The notes under the pieces are model-generated. The model was not told the origin of the DNA and searched no databases. It saw only the letters and a program-made list of their open reading frames with translations. From Erinaceus europaeus (taxonomy: Eukaryota > Chordata > Mammalia > Eulipotyphla > Erinaceidae): a stretch of DNA of 64,000 nucleotides. This document shows, piece by piece, positions 44,093 to 55,634 of this stretch (the first letter of the stretch is position 1; every line of letters starts with the position of its first letter). The stretch lies in NCBI RefSeq assembly GCF_950295315.1, contig NC_080165.1, positions 6,475,417 through 6,539,416 of the forward strand. The letters run 5' to 3'. Made by a program: the position numbers and the translations under genes.

Positions 44093-44721
44093 AGAATTTA
44101 TTCTGTATTTGCTTATTTGCCATTACTGGGGCTTCAACACTTAACAGATGTATTTTCCTTAGAGATCTCTGTCCAGTATACACATCTTTCTTTACTTTCT
44201 GTTTGAATCGTTCGCATTCTTGTGAAGATTGAATCAAGGAACTCTCACAGGTCTAAGTCATCTTTTAGTTTATCTAAGCCAGTCCTTCTCAACCTCTATT
44301 TCAGCCCTCATTCCCACCCCCAGGGAGCCTTTTCAGATTCCAGTTTCTCCTGACATTTGAATGCCATATGTAGGCTGTGGGTCTTGTCTGTACAGTAAGT
44401 CAGTGCTTAATATTGAACAAAAATACATTTACTGCCACAAAAACCCCATCCCAAAGACCTATATACTCACTCTTTTAAAAATTATGGTCTAATCTAATCG
44501 TATCAGCCTCTGAGAAGATAATGACATGCTCAGAGTTATACAGCTAACTAAAATGTTATTTTTCTGTTTGGAATTATAATAATGTTGACAGTTTCCTGTG
44601 TTTTGAAGACTAGGTAGTGAATTTATTTAGGCTCTTAGGCTTTGTGAGATTTTATGTTGTATTTTCAAAATATATGAATTTTTCTTAGGTAACTTCTGCA
44701 CTAAAGATTGCTTCATTTCTT

Positions 44722-47700
44722 TTTTTTAAATTTCTTTATTGGGGAATTAATGTTGTACATTCAATAGTAAATGCAATAGTATGTACATGCATAACATTTC
44801 CCACTTTACCATATAACAATACAACCCACTAGGTCCTCTGTCATCCTTTCTGGACCTATATTCTCCCCACACAACCCACCCCAGAGTCTCTTACTTTGGT
44901 GCAATACACCAACTCCAGTTCTGTTTCTACTTGTGTTTGCTCTTCTGATCTTGTTTTTCAACTTCTGCCTGAGAGTGAGATCATCCCATATTCATCCTTC
45001 TGTTTCTGACTTATTTCACTTAACATGAATTTCTCAAGGTCCATCCAAGATTGGCTGAAAATGGTGAAGTCACCATTTTTAATAGCTGAGTAGTAGTCCA
45101 TTGTGTATATATACCACAACTTGCTCAGCCACTCATCTGTTGTTGGACACCTGGGTTGCTTCCAGGTTTTGGCTATTACAAATTGTGCTGCTAAGAACAT
45201 ATGTGCACACAGATCTTTTGGGATGGGTGTGTTGGGTTCCTTAGGATCTATCCCCAGGAGAGGAATTGCAGGGTCATAGGGTAGGTGCATTTCTAGCCTT
45301 CTGAGAGTTCTCCAGACTGTTCTCCACAGAGGTTGGACCAATTGACATTCCCACCAGCAGTGCAGGAGGGTTCTTTTGACTCCACAACCTCTCTAGCATT
45401 TGCTGCTGTTACCTTTTCTGATGTATGACATTATCACAGGAGTAAAGGGTATCTCATTGTTGTCTTGATTTGCATTTCTCTGACAGTCAGGGACTTGGAG
45501 CATTTTTTCATGTGTTTCTTGGCCTTTTGGATCTCTTCTGTGGTGACTATTCTGTCCATGTCCTCTCCCCATTTTTTGGATGGGGTTATTTGTTTTCTTG
45601 TGGTTGAGTTTGGCAAGCTCTTTATATATTTTGGTCATTAGCCTCTTGTCTGTGGTATGGCATGTAAAGATCTTCTCCCATTCTGTGAGGGGTCTCTTGG
45701 TTTGGGTAGTGGTTTCTTTTGCTGTGCAGAAGCTTTTTAATTTGATTTATTCCCATAGGTTGATGCTTGCCTTAGTCTTCTTTGTAATTGGATTTGCTTC
45801 ATTGAAGATGTCTTTCAAATTTATGTCGAAAAGAGTTCTGCCAATATTTTCCTCTAAGTATCTGATAGTTTGTGGTCTAACATCCAAGTCCTTGATCCAC
45901 TTGGAATTTACTTTTGTATTTGGTGAAATATAGTGGTTCAGTTTCATTCTTCTGCATGTTTCAACCCATTGTTTCCAAAACCATTTGTTGAAGAGACTCT
46001 GCTTTTCCCCACTTAAAAGTCTGGGCACCTTTGTTAAAGATTAGATTCCATAGGTGTGGGAGCTTACTTCTGGGCTCTCAATTCTATTCCACTGGTCAGT
46101 GTGTCTATTTCTGTTCCAGTACCAAGCATTTTTGATGACAATGGACCCATAATACAATTTGAGATCTGGGAGTGTGATGCTTCCAGTTCTGTTCTTTCTC
46201 CTCAAGATTGTTTTGGCAATTCTAGGTCTTTTCTGGTTCCAGATAAGCATTTGTAGCATTTTTTCTGTTCTCCTAAAAAATGTGTTTGGGATCCTGATGG
46301 GTATAGCATTAAATTTGTATATGGCTCTGGGTAGTATATTCATTTTGATGATGTTAATTCTTCCAACCCATGAACATGGGAGATCTTTCCACCTCTTTGT
46401 GTCTTTTTCTTTGAGTAGTGACTCATAATTTTCATTATACAAGTCTTTTACTTCTTTGGTTAGGTTTATTCCTAGACATTTGGTTATTTTTGTTGCTATA
46501 GTAAAAGGAATTGATTTCTTGATTTTTTTATGTTGCCACCTTAGTGTTTGCATAGAGGAATGCCACTGACTTTTGTGTGTTAATTTTGTAGCCTGACACC
46601 TTACTGTATTGTCTGATAATTTCCAAAAGCTTCTTACTGGATTCCTTAGGTTTTCCTTTTTTTTTTTTCTTGCCTCCAGGGTTATTGCTGAGGCTCAGTG
46701 CCTGCACCATGAATCCAGGGCTCCTGGAGGCCATTTTCCCCTCTTTGTTGCCCTTGTTATTGTAGCCTTCTTGTGGTTATTATTGTTGTTGATGATGTTG
46801 TTCGTTGTTGGATAGGACACAGGGAAATGGAGAGAGGAGGGGAAGACAGAGAGGGGGAGAGAAAGACAGACACCAGCAGACCTGCTTCACCGCCTGTGAA
46901 GCGACTCCCCTTAAGGTGGGGAGCCAGGGGCTTGAACCAGGATCCTTACACAGATCCTTGAGCTTTGAGCCACGTGCGCTTAACCCACTACACCACCGCC
47001 CAACCCCTTCCTTAGGTTTTTCTACGTATTCTATCATGTCATTTGCAAATAGGGAGAGTTTGACTTCTTCTCTTCCAGTCTGTATCCCTTTAATTCCTTG
47101 CTCCTGCCTGATTGCTATGGCGAGAACTTCCAATGCTATGTTGAATAATAATGATGATAGTGGGCAGCCCTGTCTAGTACCTGATCTAAGGGGGAAATGC
47201 TTCCAGTTTTTCAACATTGAGTATGATGTTGGCTGTAGGTTTGCTATAGATAGACTCCACTATCTTCAGGAATTTTCCATCTGTTCCCATTTTTATAGTG
47301 TTTTGATCATAAAAGGATGTTGTATTTTGTCAAACACTGTCTCTGCCTTTCTCTTCTATTGATATGACCATGTGGTTTTTGGTCTTGTTTTTGTTGATGT
47401 GGTAGATCACATTGATTAATTTACGTATATTAAACCAACCTTGCATCCCTGGGATAAGCCCCACTTGGTCATGATGAACAATCTTTTTAATAGACTGCTG
47501 TATCCGGTTGGCTAGAATTTTGTTCAACATAGTAGCATCTATGTTCATCCGAAAATACTGGTCTGTAGTTTTCTTTTTTGGTTGTGTCCCTGTCTGCTTT
47601 TGGTATCAAAGTGATGTTGGCTTCATAAAAGCTGGAAGGGAGTATTGTGGTGTCTTCAATCTTCTGGAAGATTTCTAAAAGTAGAGGTATTACTTCTTCT

Positions 47701-48503
47701 TTGAAGGTTTTGTAGAATTCATTTGTAAAACCATTGGTCCAAGGACTTTTATTTTTGGAAAGGTTTCTGATAACTGTTTCAGTTTCATTAGCTGTGATGG
47801 GCCTGTTCATGTTATCTACTTCCTCTTTACTTAATTTTGGAAGTTTGGAAATTGTCCATTTCTTCCAGGTTCTCTAGCCTGGTGGCATATAGTTGTTCAT
47901 AGAAGCCTTGTATGATATGTTGACATTCTGTGGTGTCTTTTGTGATATATCCTCTTTCATTTATGATCTGATTTATTTAGGTCTTCTCTCTTTTTTGTTT
48001 TGTGACACTGGCTAAAGGTTTGTCAATTTTGTTCACTCTTTCGAAGAACCAACATTTACTTTCATTGATCTTTTGTATGGTTTTCTTATTTTCAGTAGTA
48101 TTTATTTCTGCCCTAACTTTAGTTATTTCTGTCCTTCTGGTTGCTTAGAGTTCCTTTATTATTATTCTTCTAGGTCTTTAAGATGTGCAGTCAGGCTGTT
48201 TATTTGTGCTTTTTCTTGTTTCCTAATGTGTGCTTATATGGCTATGAATTTCCCTCTCAGTACTGCTTTAGCTGTGTCCCAAATATTTTGATAGCTTGTT
48301 TCTTCATTTTCATTGAACTCTCAAGACATTTTGATTTCTTCCTTTATTTCCTCTTTGACTCAGTAGTTGTTAAGTAGTATACTGTTGAGCTCCCACATTT
48401 TGGGACTATTCCTAATCTTTTGTTGATTGTTAAGTATTGTTTAGTATTAGTTTAATTCCACTGTGGTCTGAGAAGATGCTTGGGATGATTTCAATGTTCT
48501 TCC
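44722..48503 (-). mobile_element. L1-D: 5'-truncated LINE-1
   Basis: Antisense L1 with the 3' UTR starting at AAATTTCTTTATTGGGG, ORF2 C-terminus (45341-44958, 46028-45747, 46553-46041), reverse transcriptase with [20 protein letters not shown] (47217-46780) and finger/palm segments up to 47810. The active-site region reads [11 protein letters not shown], where a functional L1 has two consecutive Asp, and the frame is broken repeatedly. It ends at about 48503 where repeat X sequence begins, before the endonuclease is complete. A SINE is nested inside. Confidence 0.9.
46655..47007 (-). repeat. SINE-A long form, nested in L1-D
   Basis: Antisense long form with exact TSD TTCCTTAGGTTTT at 46642-46654 and 47008-47020, made of L1 sequence. 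Confidence 0.93.
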
Positions 48504-48870
48504 AAGGGGCCCATGACTTTGCTAAATCTTGTCTGAGCCTGAGAGCTAACATGCAGGTGGGCTAAAAATATTGTCTGGGAAGATGGCGTCAGAGTTGAGA
48601 ATAAGGCTAGAAAGCTGGCTTAGGGTAGGGATTAGCTCCCAAATATGAGGCAAGTATATAAATACCATTTGCTGTTAGCCTCATTGATCTGACCTAAAGG
48701 TCCAGTCTATTCCTATTTAGCACAGGAGCCTGTGTGACCTCTGAGTCCCTGTCAGTCTGAGCTCACAGTCCATGGGAATCAGGGTGAAAATTTACTTACT
48801 AGATAATGTCCTAATCTCTACATAACAGACTCTCGCTCCCAAATCATATATTGTTGGGAATATTTCCGGT
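48504..48870 (-). repeat. Repeat X, 5' portion only
   Basis: CCAAGGGGCCCATGACTTTG, then ATTGTCTGGGAAGATGGCGT and TAGCTCCCAAATATGAGG, match the distal part of X3 and X4. The proximal part is absent because L1-D occupies its place. Confidence 0.75.
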
Positions 48871-48879
48871 AATTATTTT

Positions 48880-49018
48880 TTCTTTTTCTTTTTTTTTTTT
48901 CTTTAACCAGAGCACTGCTCAGCTCTGGCTTATGGTGGTGTGGGGGATTGAACCTGGGACTTTGGAGCCTCAGGCATGAGATTCTGTTTACATAACCATG
49001 ATGCTGTCTACCCTCCGC
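48880..49018 (-). repeat. SINE-C
   Basis: Antisense SINE-C (CCAGAGCACTGCTCAGCTCT, GGGGATTGAACCTGGGAC, ATTCTGTTTACATAACCATG). Confidence 0.87.
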
Positions 49019-49020
49019 CC

Positions 49021-49226
49021 TTTTTTAAAAATTATCTTTATTTGTTAGATAGAGACAGCCAGAAATCGAGAAGGTAGGGGGAGAGGGACAGAGATAGAGA
49101 GACACCTGCAGACCTGCCTTACAACTTGCATAGCTTTCCCCTTGCAGGTGGGGACTGGGGGCTTGAACTCTGGTCCTTGCACATTGTAACCTGTGCACTC
49201 AACCAGGTGCGCCACCACTTGGCCCC
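49021..49226 (-). repeat. SINE-B
   Basis: Antisense SINE-B adjoining the SINE-C. The pair is framed by GGTAATTATTTTTTC (48868-48882) and GGTAACTGTTTTTTC (49228-49242), so they may share one integration site. Confidence 0.87.
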
Positions 49227-49431
49227 TTGGTAACTGTTTTTTCATGTAAGTATTCCCCCAAAGTATGCTTTTATGTTTCCCCAGATAAAGGTGATTTTAT
49301 TTAAAAAAAAAAGAAATGAAGAAATCACTTTGTGAAGGGACCTATTAAAAAAAATGGATGAATGGTTTCATCCTTTAGTTTACACATGCCCCTCAAACTT
49401 CTGACGCTATAGTTTAGGCTCTAGAGAAAAT

Positions 49432-49769
49432 ACTTTTTTTTTTTTTTTTTGCCTCCAGGTTACCTCTGGGGCTCGGTGCCTACACTGCTCCTGGAGACTA
49501 TTTTTCCTCATTTTGTTGCATTTGTTGTTGTTGTTATTGTTGCCATTGCTGTTGTTGGATAGGACAGGACAGAGAGAAATCTAGAGAGGAAGGGAAGTTA
49601 GAGAGGGGGAGAGAAAGATAGACACCTGCAGACCTGTTTCACTGCCTATGAAGTGACCCCCCTGCAGGTGGGGAGCCGGGCGCTTGAACCGGGATCCTTA
49701 ACACCAGTCCTTGGGCTTAGTATTAGTACTATGTGTGTTTAACCCATTGCGAGCTATTGCCTGGCCCCC
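49432..49769 (-). repeat. SINE-A, long form
   Basis: Antisense long form with an 18-T run, TTGCCTCCAGGTTACCTCTG and a duplicated GGACAGGACAG. The head ends CCTGGCCCCC. Confidence 0.88.
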
Positions 49770-50389
49770 TAGCTAAATATATTTTTTTTAATCTCACATG
49801 ACTGTAAAGGTCTCCTTTTAAACATATCAAAATTTGAACACCTATCTGTGGGTTTCCCAAGATTTGCTTTTCAATTAAAATCTTAAAAGGGACATATTTA
49901 TTTGTGTTCAAACACTTTTGACCAATGATAAACACATGCACACACGATGAAGCAGTTTAGTATATCCTGTAGTTTAAAATATCAGGTGTTAATGGACACT
50001 TTAAAAATAACGTTTTAAAGTTAGTTGTGTGGGTGGCCATATTCTGTTATGCTACAAAACGATTATAAGCTGCGAGTTTACATTAAAAAAAAAACTCAAG
50101 TCTCTTTCATATGAGCTATTGTAAATCTGTCACCCACAGATTTCTTAAATCTTTAGTGAAGGTGTTTATATTTTCAGTCTGCACCTTTTTTTTTCTGCAT
50201 TAAGAAATTCTACAGTCTTTTTTACTTCTGTTTAAAGTACTTTTTAAATTTTTTTGCTAAAGCTACCCTTTGAAACTTCAAAGCTGTGTTTTATGCTTTC
50301 AGCCTATCTTTATTCTCTGTGATTTCTGTGTAAAAAAAAAAACTTTCTAAAAAATGTTTCTGCTATTGTCTAGAAACTATATATTCTTT

Positions 50390-50683
50390 TTTTTAAAAAA
50401 ATTTATTTACTTATTCCCTTTTGTTGCCCTTGTTGTTTTACTGTTGTAGTTATTACTGTTGTTGTTATTGATTGATGTCATCATTGTTAGACAGGACAGA
50501 GAGATATGGAAAGAAAGGGGAAGACAGAGAGGGGGAGAGAAAGACAGACACCTGCAGACCTGTTTCACCGCCTGTGAAGCGACTCCCCTGCAGGTGGGGA
50601 GCCGGGGGCTCAAACCGTGATCCTTACTCCGGTCCTTGCGCCTGCACCACCTGCACTTAACCCGCTGTGTACCACCCGACTCC
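50390..50683 (-). repeat. SINE-A
   Basis: Antisense SINE-A. The flanks ACTATATATTCTTTTTT and ACTAAATGTTCTTTTT look like a diverged TSD. Confidence 0.9.
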
Positions 50684-50699
50684 CACTAAATGTTCTTTT

Positions 50700-51058
50700 T
50701 AAAGCATTTTTTAAAAATATTTTTATTCATGTATTTTTATTATTGGACAGAGACATAGAGAAACTGAGAGGGGAGGAGGAGATACAAAGGGAGAGAGACC
50801 TGCAGCCCTGCTTCACCACTTTCCGCCTGCAGGTGGGGGTTGGGGGCTTGAACCCAGGTCCTTGCGCACTGTAACGTGAGCGCTTAACCAGGTGCACTAC
50901 AGAGAGAAACTGAGAGGGGAGGAGGAGATACAAAGGGAGAGAGACCTGCAGCCCTGCTTCACCAACTTTCCGCCTGCAGGTGGGGGTTGGGGGCTTGAAC
51001 CCAGGTCCTTGCGCACTGTAACGTGAGCGCTTAACCAGGTGCACTACAGCCCGGTCCC
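50700..51058 (-). repeat. SINE-B with a 146-bp internal tandem duplication
   Basis: From GAGAAACTGAGAGGGGAGGA onward, the body, B box and head are present twice, at 50758-50903 and 50904-51050. They differ by a single inserted A (ACCAACTTTCC). Only the second copy has the final CCCGGTCCCC end. Confidence 0.93.
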
Positions 51059-51324
51059 CAAACTACATGTTCTTAACCTTACAGTCATTTCTTTAAAAAG
51101 AAAAGAAATCCGGACTTTTTCTAGAGTTGTTGTGATCTTTCTAGAACTGTCGCGAGGTCTGCCAGTTGGAAGCTCTGTATGGAAAACCGCTGACTAGTGT
51201 GAGGTCCTGTGCTGAGTGTGATTTTATTTATCTGCTACATTAATGTCGCTCAAGATTTCTGCGTTTGCACATTGTCCCACTTGTAACAGTTCATTTACAT
51301 GCTGCAATTTTTTTCTTTTCATTT

Positions 51325-51708
51325 TTCATTAGTGATTTAATAATGATTATCAAGATTGTAAGATAACAGGGGTACAATTCCACCACTGTTCTGTGTCTTT
51401 CCCCCCCTCCATTGGAAGCTTCCCTAGTCTTTATCCCTCTGGGAGCATGGACCGAAATTCTTTATGGGGTGCAGAAGGTGGAAGGTCTGGCTTCTGTAAC
51501 TGCTTCTCCACTGGACATGGGTGTTGGCAGGTGGATCCACACCCCCAGCCTGTCTCTGTCTTTCCCTAGTGGGGCAGGGCTCTGGGGAGGTGGGGTTCCA
51601 GGACACATTGGTGAGGTCGTCTGCCCAGGGAAGTCAAGGTGATGTCATGGTAGCATCTACAGCTTGGTGGCTGAAAGATGGTAAGATATAAAGCAAGGCA
51701 AATGGTTT
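51325..51708 (-). repeat. Repeat X6
   Basis: GTGATTTAATAATGATTATC, GATAACAGGGGTACAATTCC, CTCTGGGAGCATGGACCG and on to GCATCTACAGCTTGGTGG. Belongs to the same X variant as X1 (TTTATGGGGTGCAGAAGG). Confidence 0.83.
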
Positions 51709-52050
51709 AATAACAATTTCTTCCTCTTCCCTCTCAAGTTCTCTCTGTCCTATCCAATAAAACGGAAAAAATGGCCACAGGAGCAATGGATACATAGTGC
51801 AGGCACTGAGCCCTGGTGATAACCCTGGAGACCGAGAAAAGGGGGGGAGTAGGCGGTCATGCAGCAGGTTTAGTGAGTATGGTGAGAGGCGCAGGGACCA
51901 GCGCAAACATCCTGGTTTGAGTCCCTGGCTCCCCACAAAATAAAAAAATAGAGAGAAAAAAAATGGCCACTGGGAGCAATAGATTTATAGTGCTTGCAGT
52001 GAGCCTGAATAACAACCCTAGTAGCAATAAAAATAATAATAAATAAAGCA
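51709..52050 (+). repeat. Two sense SINE pieces
   Basis: 51709-51840 is the 3' half of a long-form SINE (ATGGCCACAGGAGCAATGG...AACCCTGGAGACC). 51842-52050 has a SINE-A head and B box joined directly to the same 3' module, with the central body deleted. Confidence 0.75.
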
Positions 52051-52084
52051 GTAACATAACAACATGACATAAAAAACGAATCAA

Positions 52085-52440
52085 GCCAAATGTTCATTAA
52101 ACGAGGGAGGAATTGATATATACACAATGTAACATAGCCACACAGACCATTATTTAACTGGTAAGATGAAGTTAGAGATCTATTCCTGTTAGAATGCAGA
52201 TGAACTTCAAAACACAATGTCAAGTGAAAGGAATCAGAGGAAAAATATCCAAAAGAAGTAAATCCAGAGAAAGAGAAAATAGAGCCTCATACGGGAGTCA
52301 GAGGCCATATGGACTGACTGCTTGTGGGTATAAGCTCCCTCTTCAGGTGACGAAATGTTCAAAGTTAAGAATACGATGAATATTGTAAAACATGGAACAT
52401 TGATTAAAACACTGAGGTGCACAAATTAAAAGGAAAGGAT
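52085..52440 (+). mobile_element. Old sense-strand LINE-1 3' fragment
   Basis: AAATGTTCATTAAACGAGGG, CAATGTAACATAGCCACACA, ATGCAGATGAACTTCAAAAC and GTCAAGTGAAAGGAATCAG follow the order of the L1 ORF2 3' end in sense orientation, heavily decayed. It is one of the few LINE pieces in sense with UTRN. Confidence 0.6.
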
Positions 52441-52776
52441 CATGATAGCTCAGCTGTCTCACTTAGAATCAGCCTATGAAGTGACCCATCTCTCCTTTAC
52501 ATTTCTAACTGTTCACCATCCATCTGACTAGCAGCCCTTCTACTTATCTGTATAGATAAAGGGGAGAAATATATATGAGAATTATTACAAAGGGGGGGCA
52601 GCGCCAACATAGAAAGAGAAAACAGACTTCGATGCATGTTCTTGAAAGGGAAGCTCAATAGAACAGGCGTGGGAGCCCTACCAGCTGTGCAGCCCAGATG
52701 TGGTCTTCTTCACTGTCTCTCTGTCTTGTTGATTTTCTGTTTCTTTTTTGCTATTGTTGTTACCTCTGTTTCTTTT

Positions 52777-53135
52777 TTTTAAAAAAAAAAACATTTATTT
52801 TTATATTATTATTATAATTAATTAATTAATTTTGCCTCCAGGGTTATTGCTGGGGCTTGGTGCCTGCACCACGAATCTACTGCTCCTGGCGGACATCTTT
52901 TTCCCATTGTTGTTGTTGCTAGTTATCACTGTTGTTGTCGGATGGGACAGAGAGAAATGGAGAGAGGAGGGGAAGACAGAGAGGGGGAGAGAAAGACAGA
53001 CACCTGCAGACCCGCTTCACCGCTTGTGCGGTGACTCCCCTGCAGGTGGAGAGCCGGGGGCTCGAACTGGGATCCTTACGCTGGTCCTTGTGCATCACAC
53101 TATGTGCGCTTAATCCGCTGCGCTACCGCCAGCCT
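52777..53135 (-). repeat. SINE-A, long form
   Basis: Antisense long form (TTGCCTCCAGGGTTATTGCT) after an A-rich and AATT-repeat tail. The head ends near CTACCGCCAGCCTCC. Confidence 0.88.
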
Positions 53136-53139
53136 CCTG

Positions 53140-53335
53140 TTTTTTTTTTTTTCAACTTTCTTTTATTTTGATAAGATAGAAAAAAAATTGAGAGGGTGGG
53201 GAAATAGAGACATTTGCAACACTACTTCAATGCTTGTGAGGCTTTACTCCTGATGGTGGGGACCAGGGGCTCGAACCTGGGTCCTTGTGCATGGAAATCC
53301 ATGCACTTCACCAAGTGCACCACTCACTCAGCCCC
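53140..53335 (-). repeat. SINE-B
   Basis: Antisense, diverged SINE-B (TTGATAAGATAGAAAAAAAA, GGGGCTCGAACCTGGGTCC) abutting the preceding SINE. Confidence 0.82.
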
Positions 53336-53339
53336 TTCC

Positions 53340-54200
53340 CTCCACAGATAGTCTATATTAATATCTATATCTGTTTGCCAAGTGGGGGTACACAGGGTGA
53401 TTTCACTTGTAGGTAGAACTCAGAAACCAGGAAAGAAAGGGACCACAAAGTGACACTTGGACTGGATATGGTGTATTCCACCCAAGGGAAAGATTCTGGG
53501 GAAAGAGAAGGGGAGGAGGGAGAGGGCACTGTTGTCCTGATACAATTGGGGGGCCAGGCTCTGAGTTGGAGGTGAGAATTCTGCAGACACCTCTCCCCAG
53601 AATATGAGAAGCTGTATGCTGTGTGCAACCTTTTCTCCAGGGTTGAAATAATAAGTTTGGATTACACAAGTAAAGGGTGCACTCCAAATATCCAGAGACC
53701 CTCTCACCACTACGACTTTTTTTTTTTTTTAGTATTTATTTTCCCTTTTGTTGCCCTTTTTATTGTTGTAGTTATTGTTGTTGTTATTGATGCCATTCTT
53801 GTTGGATAGGACAGAGAGGAGGGGAAGACAGAGAGGGGGAGAGAAAGACAGACACCTGCAGACCTGCTTCACTGCCTGTGAAGCGACTCCCCTGCAGGTG
53901 GAGAGCCGGGGGCTCGAACTGGGATCCTTACGCCAGTCCTTGTGCCTTGTGCCGCCTGCGCTTAACCCGCTGCCCTACTGCCCGACTCCCTACCACTACG
54001 ACTCAACCCCCATCTCTAGGTTCAAACACCATATTTCCAGACAATACTTTCAGCCCACCTGTACAACAGCTATAAGCTTTAGGCAAAGATTATGCTGGCC
54101 GTGGACCCAGTGGAGCGTACCTAAAATAGACTTCCTTGCTTCTTCCCACACGAAGACCCCTAATTTCATCTGCTTTATTCCTACCTTGGAACATACCTCC
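53340..54200 (+). repeat. Repeat X in sense orientation with flanking old LINE-like DNA
   Basis: 53992-54200 is the reverse complement of X's distal part (CAGACAATACTTTCAGCCCA, ACCTAAAATAGACTTCCTTG, CCTAATTTCATCTGC). The part before the nested SINE (53640-53717) continues it. 53340-53600 is less clear; GGGTGATTTCACTTGTAGG resembles a sense L1 3' end. It is the only X copy I see in this orientation. Confidence 0.6.
53718..53991 (-). repeat. SINE-A, nested in sense X
   Basis: Antisense SINE-A with a shortened GGACAGAGAGGAGGGG body. Exact TSD ACCACTACGACT at 53706-53717 and 53992-54003. Confidence 0.92.
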
Positions 54201-54336
54201 TTTGTGAAGTGATGACCCCACCACCACCACCCACCCTGCAGACGGGGAGCTGGGGGCTCAAACCAGGATCCTTGCATGGGCCCTTGTACTTTATACTGTG
54301 TGCACTCAACCTGGTGTGCCACCACCACCCAACCCC
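54200..54336 (-). repeat. SINE head fragment
   Basis: CTGCAGACGGGGAGCTGGGG, GGCTCAAACCAGGATCC and a head ending CCACCCAACCCC; the body and tail are missing. Confidence 0.75.
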
Positions 54337-54348
54337 CTCCCAGTTGTC

Positions 54349-54550
54349 TTTTTTTTTTTTTTTTTACCATTTTTTCCCTATTTTTTATTTGATAAGACAG
54401 AAATAGAGAGGGGAGAGGGAGACAGAGGGGGAGAAAGACAGATACCTGCAGACCTGCTTCACCACATGTGAAGCTTCCCCTGTATAGGCTTTAACCCCAG
54501 CACACCTGATAACATGTACACTCAACAGGGTGGGCCACTATCAGACCCCT
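54349..54550 (-). repeat. SINE-B
   Basis: Antisense SINE-B with a degraded head and B box (GGCTTTAACCCCAGCAC). Confidence 0.8.
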
Positions 54551-55444
54551 TGACTTGATTCTTTAACCTGACTATTATAACTAATGCTGCTTAGAACATT
54601 TGGGTTCAGGTTTAATAAGTCTAATAAGTTTCTGGTTCTCTTGGGTTTGAATATCTAGTATTCAAATTGTTAGTCCCCACGCCTAAAAACAAGTTTATTT
54701 TCGTAGTGTGGAGTTTTGAGGTATATTGTTTTAAAGTAATTATTTACAGTATTGTGTCTCTCTTGAATCATGCAGCTACGGAATAGGACTGTTGAAATTT
54801 TGATACAGACTTAGTGAAGGGTTTATAAAAAAACTTAATTGAGTAATGCCATCCACATATATTATTAAAGTAGCAGAAAGACCAGTTTTTGCTTTTTTTC
54901 TTTCAATCTGAAATGTTTCAGATCTATCAAGTAAGCCTTTCAATTTACTTCTGTTTGATCTGTGGTGTTTCATCAGATTTCATTTCTGCACCAAACTCGT
55001 TCAGTTATTTATTACACAAGTATTTATGGACACTGCCTTCTGAGTGTTGAGCATTGTGCTAAGTTATTGGAATAAAACATATGGAGTATATACCCAGGAG
55101 AGGAATTGCAGTTACCCCCCCCCCCCGATAAAAAATGAGAAAACAGATGGGGAGTAAATTGACATACAATTACAAGTTACACAAACGTCATGATGATGAC
55201 CTGATAGAGATGCAGTTTTGTTATTCTCACTATTTCTCTGCCATTACCTCTTGTCACCATTCGCACCTCCCTCCAGAAAAGTCATCGGGGATCATTTAAG
55301 ATACATGTACATCAATTACCTGGGTGCCCGAGGCATTTCAGCAAATCAGAGGAGACCTCCTGCTCGTTTGTTTCCTCCAGGGCACGCTTGCTGTGGTTGG
55401 TCACGCTGGCAATGACACCAGGCCTGTCCTGCTTTCCCTTACAG

Positions 55445-55634
55445 CTTCGCTGACAGACAGGCCGCCTTGGAGGCCGAGCTCAAGGGGGTGCAGGCCTCTC
55501 GCAGGGATCTGGAGAACTTCTTAAAGTGGCTACAGGAAGCGGAAACCACAGTTAACGTGCTTGCTGATGCCTCCCAAAGGGACAATGCACTTGAGGACAC
55601 TGTGTCGGCCGGAGATCTCACCCAACAGATGCAG
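55445..55634 (+). CDS. UTRN: Utrophin rod exon (dystrophin exon 55 equivalent)
   Basis: At 190 bp this exon is exactly the length of dystrophin exon 55. It completes a Ser codon and reads [78 protein letters not shown] aligns to FLAWLTEAETTANVL of dystrophin, the conserved helix-A core of a spectrin repeat. The acceptor TTTCCCTTACAG is strong. The 3' boundary is CAG|GCAAGT: no GT donor exists at this point, but length, frame and homology all place the end here, so this is a GC donor with otherwise ideal consensus. It ends on a codon boundary. The next exon, which should begin with a DIQAEID-type sequence, is not in the window. Confidence 0.97.

Larger units (their letters stand above)
39588..55444 (+). 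other. UTRN: UTRN intron 54-eq
   Basis: A 15.9-kb intron, GTACTG to TTCCCTTACAG, the largest complete one in the window. It holds L1-D, several X copies and more than a dozen SINEs. Unique-looking stretches: 39976-40600, 41406-42370, 44100-44720, 49231-49430, 49770-50370, 51059-51320, 52441-52760 and 54551-55444. I found no coding block in these. Confidence 0.88.

Noticed and set aside
8790..47810. Minus-strand frames with reverse-transcriptase-like peptides
   Set aside because: They are fragments of LINE-1 ORF2, broken by stops and frameshifts, and are annotated as mobile elements rather than genes.
53365..53710. Three overlapping minus-strand frames of about 90 codons
   Set aside because: Overlapping reading of the same repeat-derived DNA in different frames; no family match and no splice context.
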